NCBI RefSeq assembly: GCF_006770285.1
Contig: NZ_CP017195.1
Location: 1,426,001-1,490,000 of the forward strand
DNA: 64,000 nucleotides
Direction of reading: 5' to 3'
Source: Lactococcus paracarnosus
GTDB taxonomy: Bacteria > Bacillota > Bacilli > Lactobacillales > Streptococcaceae
Position numbers and translations under genes: made by a program. The notes beneath the pieces are model-generated. The model was not told the origin of the DNA, searched no databases, and saw nothing but the letters and a program-made list of their open reading frames with translations. Of the stretch, positions 60,450 to 64,000 are shown one piece after another; the stretch's first letter is position 1, and each line of letters begins with the position of its first letter.

Positions 60450-61244
60450 TTAGGTTAATTGCTTCAAATATTGTTCTAACGTCAAATTATGTTTTGTCAT
60501 ATACTTGGCATTCTCAACGCCGACATAGCGGAAATGCCAATCTTCATATCCGACACCAGTGCTTGGCTTCCCTGCTTCTGTAAATCGTAAAACAAACCCA
60601 TAAGTTGGTGCGATTGCAGCGATTTCCTTTGCAGTCGTTGACTCATTAAGGCTATCAATATCCGACATGTCGATAGCAAGTCCAGTTTGATGTTCAGACA
60701 TCCCTGCTGGTTGAGAATAAGTTTGCACGACTTTTTCAGCCGCTTCACGGTCTAGCGATTGATCTGCCGTCATTTCTTTGACAACATACTGATTATAAAG
60801 TGTCTCTTGATAGGCAACACTACGATAACCTGATATAAAATGTTCTGCTGGGTTGATTGCTTGGGCTGCCGCCAAAAATGCCTCTGCCGACTGAGCAATT
60901 CTAGAATCAACTACAATATTATCTAGTTGTGTTACCTCAGGATTTAATTCCTCTTTAGGATTTTCACGATTAACTAGAACCAGATTCCAGTCGCTAGCCT
61001 TACTCTTTGGTAAGTCACTAGGATGCTTAACTACTGAAGACGTTGCTTTTTTCGAACTTTCGGATTTTTTTGACTGTATAACTTTTGACGAATTGACTGG
61101 TTTTGAACTGTCTTTTTTAACCATCTTGTATCCGACAAAAGCAATGATAACAATCAGACAAACCACAAGCACACCAGGTATAATCAAGCGTTTATATATG
61201 GGTTGCTTTCGTGGCCGTCTTCTAGTGTAGTGATTACTGGGCAT
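60450..61244 (-). CDS. D-alanyl-D-alanine carboxypeptidase, VanY/LdcB type
   Basis: A 264-residue protein with an N-terminal membrane anchor (about 19-41), a Ser/Lys-rich linker, and an extracellular zinc peptidase domain. Zinc and catalytic residues lie in SEHQTGLAIDM and EDWHFRYVG; ISGYRSVAYQETLYNQY is another family motif. It trims peptidoglycan stem peptides outside the cell. It overlaps the preceding gene by 11 nt. Confidence 0.92.
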   Translation of the reverse strand: MPSNHYTRRRPRKQPIYKRLIIPGVLVVCLIVIIAFVGYKMVKKDSSKPVNSSKVIQSKKSESSKKATSSVVKHPSDLPKSKASDWNLVLVNRENPKEELNPEVTQLDNIVVDSRIAQSAEAFLAAAQAINPAEHFISGYRSVAYQETLYNQYVVKEMTADQSLDREAAEKVVQTYSQPAGMSEHQTGLAIDMSDIDSLNESTTAKEIAAIAPTYGFVLRFTEAGKPSTGVGYEDWHFRYVGVENAKYMTKHNLTLEQYLKQLT

Positions 61245-61923
61245 CTAAAATCTCCTGTCCTAATTCTCTATAACTCATATCACCAATTTTACCGATGGTA
61301 AAATTACCGTCACTATAAGTTAAATGTGTAACTGAGCCATTATCAAGCCCTTGAAATCTCGGTTGACGACTATCAATCAACTTAATAAAAGTCGCAATTG
61401 TTAGTCCATGACTTACAATGACGATATTTTCAGCACCTTGTGCCTCAGCTTTTTTAGCAGCATCAAAGAAGCCATCTAAAATACGTTTACTGAGGACGTG
61501 CCAAGGTTCTGCCCAGCCTGCTGTATCTACTTCAAGGATGCCATTTGCCATATCTTCATAGGTTAAAGATGCGTCACTTTTATCTTTGTAAGCATCTGTT
61601 CGCGGTAAGACACCATCAAATAACTCACCATCAAAGCCACCGTCAAGACTACCAAAACACCATTCACGAATGCGTTTGTCCATCTCATAAGGAATCCCTT
61701 CATTTTCAGAGTATTTCAAAATAAAACCGATCGTCTGAATCGTGCGACCACTATCTGAAGAAAAAGCCAGATCAAATTTAATATCTTTGGCTGCAAACCC
61801 CAGACCTAGCTCAGTCACACCGAGCTCACCGTCACGTGTCAAAGGGGTATCCGACCATCCTTGTGCGCGACCAATCGTATTAAACATGGTCTTGCCATGT
61901 CTGACTAGATAAACATTTACCAT
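61234..61923 (-). CDS. Histidine phosphatase (phosphoglycerate mutase-like) family protein
   Basis: About 229 residues from the ATG 8 nt after GAGG (MVNVYLVRHGKTMFN); the longer frame adds 18 residues before the family start. The catalytic LVRHGKT, SSDSGRTIQT and VSHGLTI motifs are present. The substrate is unknown. Its end overlaps the carboxypeptidase gene. Confidence 0.9.
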   Translation of the reverse strand: MVNVYLVRHGKTMFNTIGRAQGWSDTPLTRDGELGVTELGLGFAAKDIKFDLAFSSDSGRTIQTIGFILKYSENEGIPYEMDKRIREWCFGSLDGGFDGELFDGVLPRTDAYKDKSDASLTYEDMANGILEVDTAGWAEPWHVLSKRILDGFFDAAKKAEAQGAENIVIVSHGLTIATFIKLIDSRQPRFQGLDNGSVTHLTYSDGNFTIGKIGDMSYRELGQEILDAQ

Positions 61924-62095
61924 TATTACTACCTCACCTTTATCATGATGCTTGCTGCTGATATCTGTTACTGTCACTAGCTAAAGTATCTCTAGACTAG
62001 ATTGGTCATTCTATCACTAAGCAGTAGGCAATCTATTTTATCTTTATTCTATCAAAAAAAAGCAGATTTCTCCACTTTCTACTTATTCTCACTCT

Positions 62096-63433
62096 TTAAT
62101 TTTTGAAAGAATGAATTGGTGCAGGAATATGACCACCTCGTGCGATAAAGGCAGCTGAAGATTCTTTATGGACTGCCATGACAGGTGCTGTACCAAGTAA
62201 GCCACCAAATTCGATTTGGTCACCAACTTTACCCTTAGGAATGACACGAACAGCAGTTGTCTTCATATTAATCACACCAATTGCTGCTTCATCAGCAATC
62301 ATGGCTGCAATCGTTGTCGCTGGTGTATCGCCTGGAACTGCAATCATATCAAGACCAACGCTACAGATTGCTGTCATCGCTTCAAGCTTCTCTAGGTTAA
62401 GCACACCAGCATTAACAGCTGCAATCATCCCTTCATCTTCTGACACAGGGATAAAGGCACCAGATAGACCGCCGACTTGATTACAAGCCATGACGCCACC
62501 TTTTTTGACTTGGTCATTTAAAAGAGCAAGTGCTGCCGTTGTACCATGCGTGCCGACCATCTCCAGACCCATTTCTTCTAAAATGCGCGCGACAGAATCG
62601 CCAACTGCAGGAGTTGGTGCAAGCGATAGGTCAACAATACCAAACTCGACCCCTAAGCGTTCAGAGGCCATTTTACCAACGAGTTGGCCCATGCGAGTGA
62701 CTTTAAAAGCTGTCTTTTTAACAACTTCAGCAACCACATCAAATGACTCCCCACGTACTTTTTCAAGCGCACGTTTGACAACACCTGGTCCAGATACACC
62801 AACATTTATCACAACATCTGCTTCACCAACGCCATGAAATGCACCGGCCATAAATGGATTATCTTCTACAGCATTTGCAAAGACGACTAGTTTAGCACAG
62901 CTCATATCATCAAGCTTAGCTGCAGCCACGATAATTTCACCCATATCACGGACTGCATCCATGTTAATTCCTGTTTTAGTCGAGCCAACATTAACAGAAC
63001 TACAAACAAAATCAGTCGCGGCTAGCGCTTTTGGCAAAGAATTAATCAGAATCTTATCACCCTTTTGATAGCCTTTTTGCGCGAGTGCTGTAAACCCACC
63101 GATAAAATCAATCCCAATTGCTTTGGCTGCACGATCAAGTGCCAAAGCAAAAGGTGTATAATCAGTTGCATCTGTTGCCGCACCAATAATCGCGATAGGG
63201 GTGACACTGACACGCTTGTTAATGATTGGAATACCAAGTTCATCACCAATCGTATTACCGACTTTCACTAAGTCTTTAGCTTTCGTCGTAATTTTTTGGT
63301 AGATTTTCTCACAGGCACGATCGATATCACTATCGATACAATCGAGTAGAGAAATTCCCATCGTAATCGTCCGAATATCTAAGTTTTCCTCTTCAATCAT
63401 GCGAATTGTTTCAAGAATTTGAGTTTGTTTCAT
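62096..63433 (-). CDS. UPF0210 (PFL-family) protein
   Basis: A 445-residue protein of a highly conserved family ([65 protein letters not shown]). The fold resembles glycyl-radical enzymes, but its reaction is not established. It is nearly always paired with a small ACT-domain protein, as here. Confidence 0.92.
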   Translation of the reverse strand: MKQTQILETIRMIEEENLDIRTITMGISLLDCIDSDIDRACEKIYQKITTKAKDLVKVGNTIGDELGIPIINKRVSVTPIAIIGAATDATDYTPFALALDRAAKAIGIDFIGGFTALAQKGYQKGDKILINSLPKALAATDFVCSSVNVGSTKTGINMDAVRDMGEIIVAAAKLDDMSCAKLVVFANAVEDNPFMAGAFHGVGEADVVINVGVSGPGVVKRALEKVRGESFDVVAEVVKKTAFKVTRMGQLVGKMASERLGVEFGIVDLSLAPTPAVGDSVARILEEMGLEMVGTHGTTAALALLNDQVKKGGVMACNQVGGLSGAFIPVSEDEGMIAAVNAGVLNLEKLEAMTAICSVGLDMIAVPGDTPATTIAAMIADEAAIGVINMKTTAVRVIPKGKVGDQIEFGGLLGTAPVMAVHKESSAAFIARGGHIPAPIHSFKN

Positions 63434-63487
63434 GTGGTTACCTTTCTGAACTAGCTAGTCATTAAAACAGATTTATAGCGTGCCAGC

Positions 63488-63517
63488 AAAAAAAATAATA
63501 CCAGACCAACTATCTGG
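63488..63517 (-). terminator. Possible terminator between the ACT and UPF0210 genes
   Basis: A short stem CCAGA/TCTGG followed by TATTATTTTTTTT on the minus strand. The stem is weak, so it may only attenuate. Confidence 0.4.
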
Positions 63518-63574
63518 CAATTATCATTAGCCGTCTAACACGATAAACATGCCTCATCAATAATCAATACCAGC

Positions 63575-63841
63575 TTAAAGCTGATGCATGGCCTCAAAAA
63601 TAGCTTCATTCATGATCTTGATATCAACTTTTAAGGTAGCACCAAACGCTTCTAGATTTGCTTTAATATCCGAAAATGAGCCAGTTTCTTCAACTTCAAC
63701 AACCATATTCATGGTAAAAAAACCATCCATAATCGTTTGTGAGATATCGATAATATTCACATCAAGTTCTGCTAGACGTGTTGAAACACCAGCTACAATA
63801 CCTGTTCTATCTTGTCCAATAACCGTTACAATTGCGCGCAT
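63575..63841 (-). CDS. ACT-domain protein (UPF0237)
   Basis: An 88-residue ACT domain (MRAIVTVIGQDRTGIVAGVSTRLAELDVNIIDISQTIM) related to GcvR-like regulators, which bind small ligands such as amino acids. It probably acts with the UPF0210 protein that follows. GAGGAG precedes the ATG. Confidence 0.92.
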   Translation of the reverse strand: MRAIVTVIGQDRTGIVAGVSTRLAELDVNIIDISQTIMDGFFTMNMVVEVEETGSFSDIKANLEAFGATLKVDIKIMNEAIFEAMHQL

Positions 63842-63858
63842 CTGTTCTCCTCATTTTT

Positions 63859-63886
63859 GTTATAATAGTTAATAAGTATTATATCA
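63859..63886. promoter_or_regulatory. Divergent extended -10 promoters
   Basis: TGT-TATAAT (-10 at 63861-63866, plus strand) serves the prenyltransferase gene. TGA-TATAAT (-10 at 63878-63883, minus strand) serves the ACT gene. Neither has a clear -35. Confidence 0.5.
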
Positions 63887-63937
63887 CAAAACTGGCATAA
63901 TTTTTAGAAAATTTCGTCAGTTAGTAAAGGAACCCCT

Positions 63938-64000
63938 ATGTCTCTTAACACATTTCTTAATTTCACGCGCATTCAGACCCTACCTGCTGCTTTACTGTCC
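63938..64000 (+). CDS. UbiA-type prenyltransferase, N-terminus (partial)
   Basis: Only 21 codons are visible (MSLNTFLNFTRIQTLPAALLS), after AAAGGAA. The TRIQTLPAALL segment matches the start of UbiA-family prenyltransferases such as MenA. The rest lies outside the window, so this is a suggestion. Confidence 0.5.
   Translation, partial: MSLNTFLNFTRIQTLPAALLS

Overview
The window looks like chromosome of a low-GC Gram-positive coccus, most likely a lactococcus in the broad sense (Lactococcus/Pseudolactococcus) or a close streptococcal relative. The grounds are the F0F1-ATPase gene order c-a-b-delta-alpha-gamma-beta-epsilon, hrcA-grpE-dnaK without an adjacent dnaJ, infC-rpmI-rplT behind an attenuated leader, Rgg-type regulators and a lactococcin-972-type bacteriocin. 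Nearly all genes lie on the minus strand, except about 38.6-42.7 kb and a few isolated genes. No rRNA, tRNA or CRISPR array was seen.

Layout. (1) 0-6 kb: a lactococcin-972-type bacteriocin locus with a precursor, a second small exported peptide, a DUF1430-type permease, an ABC ATPase, a membrane-anchored protein, the start of a second permease-like gene, and an Rgg regulator. (2) 6.3-9.5 kb: an AraC-type regulator beside an ABC exporter. (3) 9.6-12.4 kb: the ferrous-iron operon, with a tandem-domain FeoA, FeoB and a Cys-rich FeoB-associated peptide. (4) 12.7-17.2 kb: housekeeping genes rplT, rpmI, infC, an OsmC-like gene, mnmG and a yehS-like gene. (5) 17.2-33.1 kb: an AT-rich accessory region. 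It holds a decayed TIR/SEFIR gene, a frameshifted phosphopantetheinyl transferase under a Fur-like box, an ISL3 relic, and an operon for a YxlEFG-like transporter, an adenylation-carrier didomain with one in-frame stop, a large permease, a truncated ATPase and a frameshifted circular-bacteriocin-like peptide. A second Rgg, an IS6 relic, an MFS pump with an ArsR regulator, and a BAAT-type hydrolase with a MarR regulator follow. (6) 33.2-37.2 kb: a type VII secretion effector island with a lipase of reverse (TslA-like) architecture, small partner proteins and two immunity-like genes. It lies between mnmA and a decayed copy of the mnmA 3' end. (7) 37.2-64 kb: mostly core genes: mnmA, a pepE-like peptidase, birA, a HAD phosphatase, serine dehydratase, the ATP synthase operon, an esterase, broken comEC and comEA, an ABC-2 exporter, the heat-shock operon with two CIRCE elements, a VanY/LdcB-type carboxypeptidase, a histidine phosphatase, a UPF0210/ACT pair and the start of a UbiA-type prenyltransferase.

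How the parts fit. The two peptide loci each have an Rgg gene. A conserved block built around GTTCGAAC (or GTACGAAC) recurs upstream of three of their transcription units, which suggests one shared Rgg circuit. The adenylation-carrier protein and the phosphopantetheinyl transferase would form one activation pathway, and both carry a single lesion. Several further genes (comEA, comEC, TIR/SEFIR, the circular-bacteriocin-like peptide, a type VII partner gene) are broken by one or a few small changes, often in 7-base homopolymers. Either the strain is losing accessory functions, some tracts are phase variable, or the assembly has homopolymer errors. Starts were moved from the longest open frame where a Shine-Dalgarno (SD) sequence or family length supported it; this reveals several non-AUG starts, including a likely AUA start for infC.
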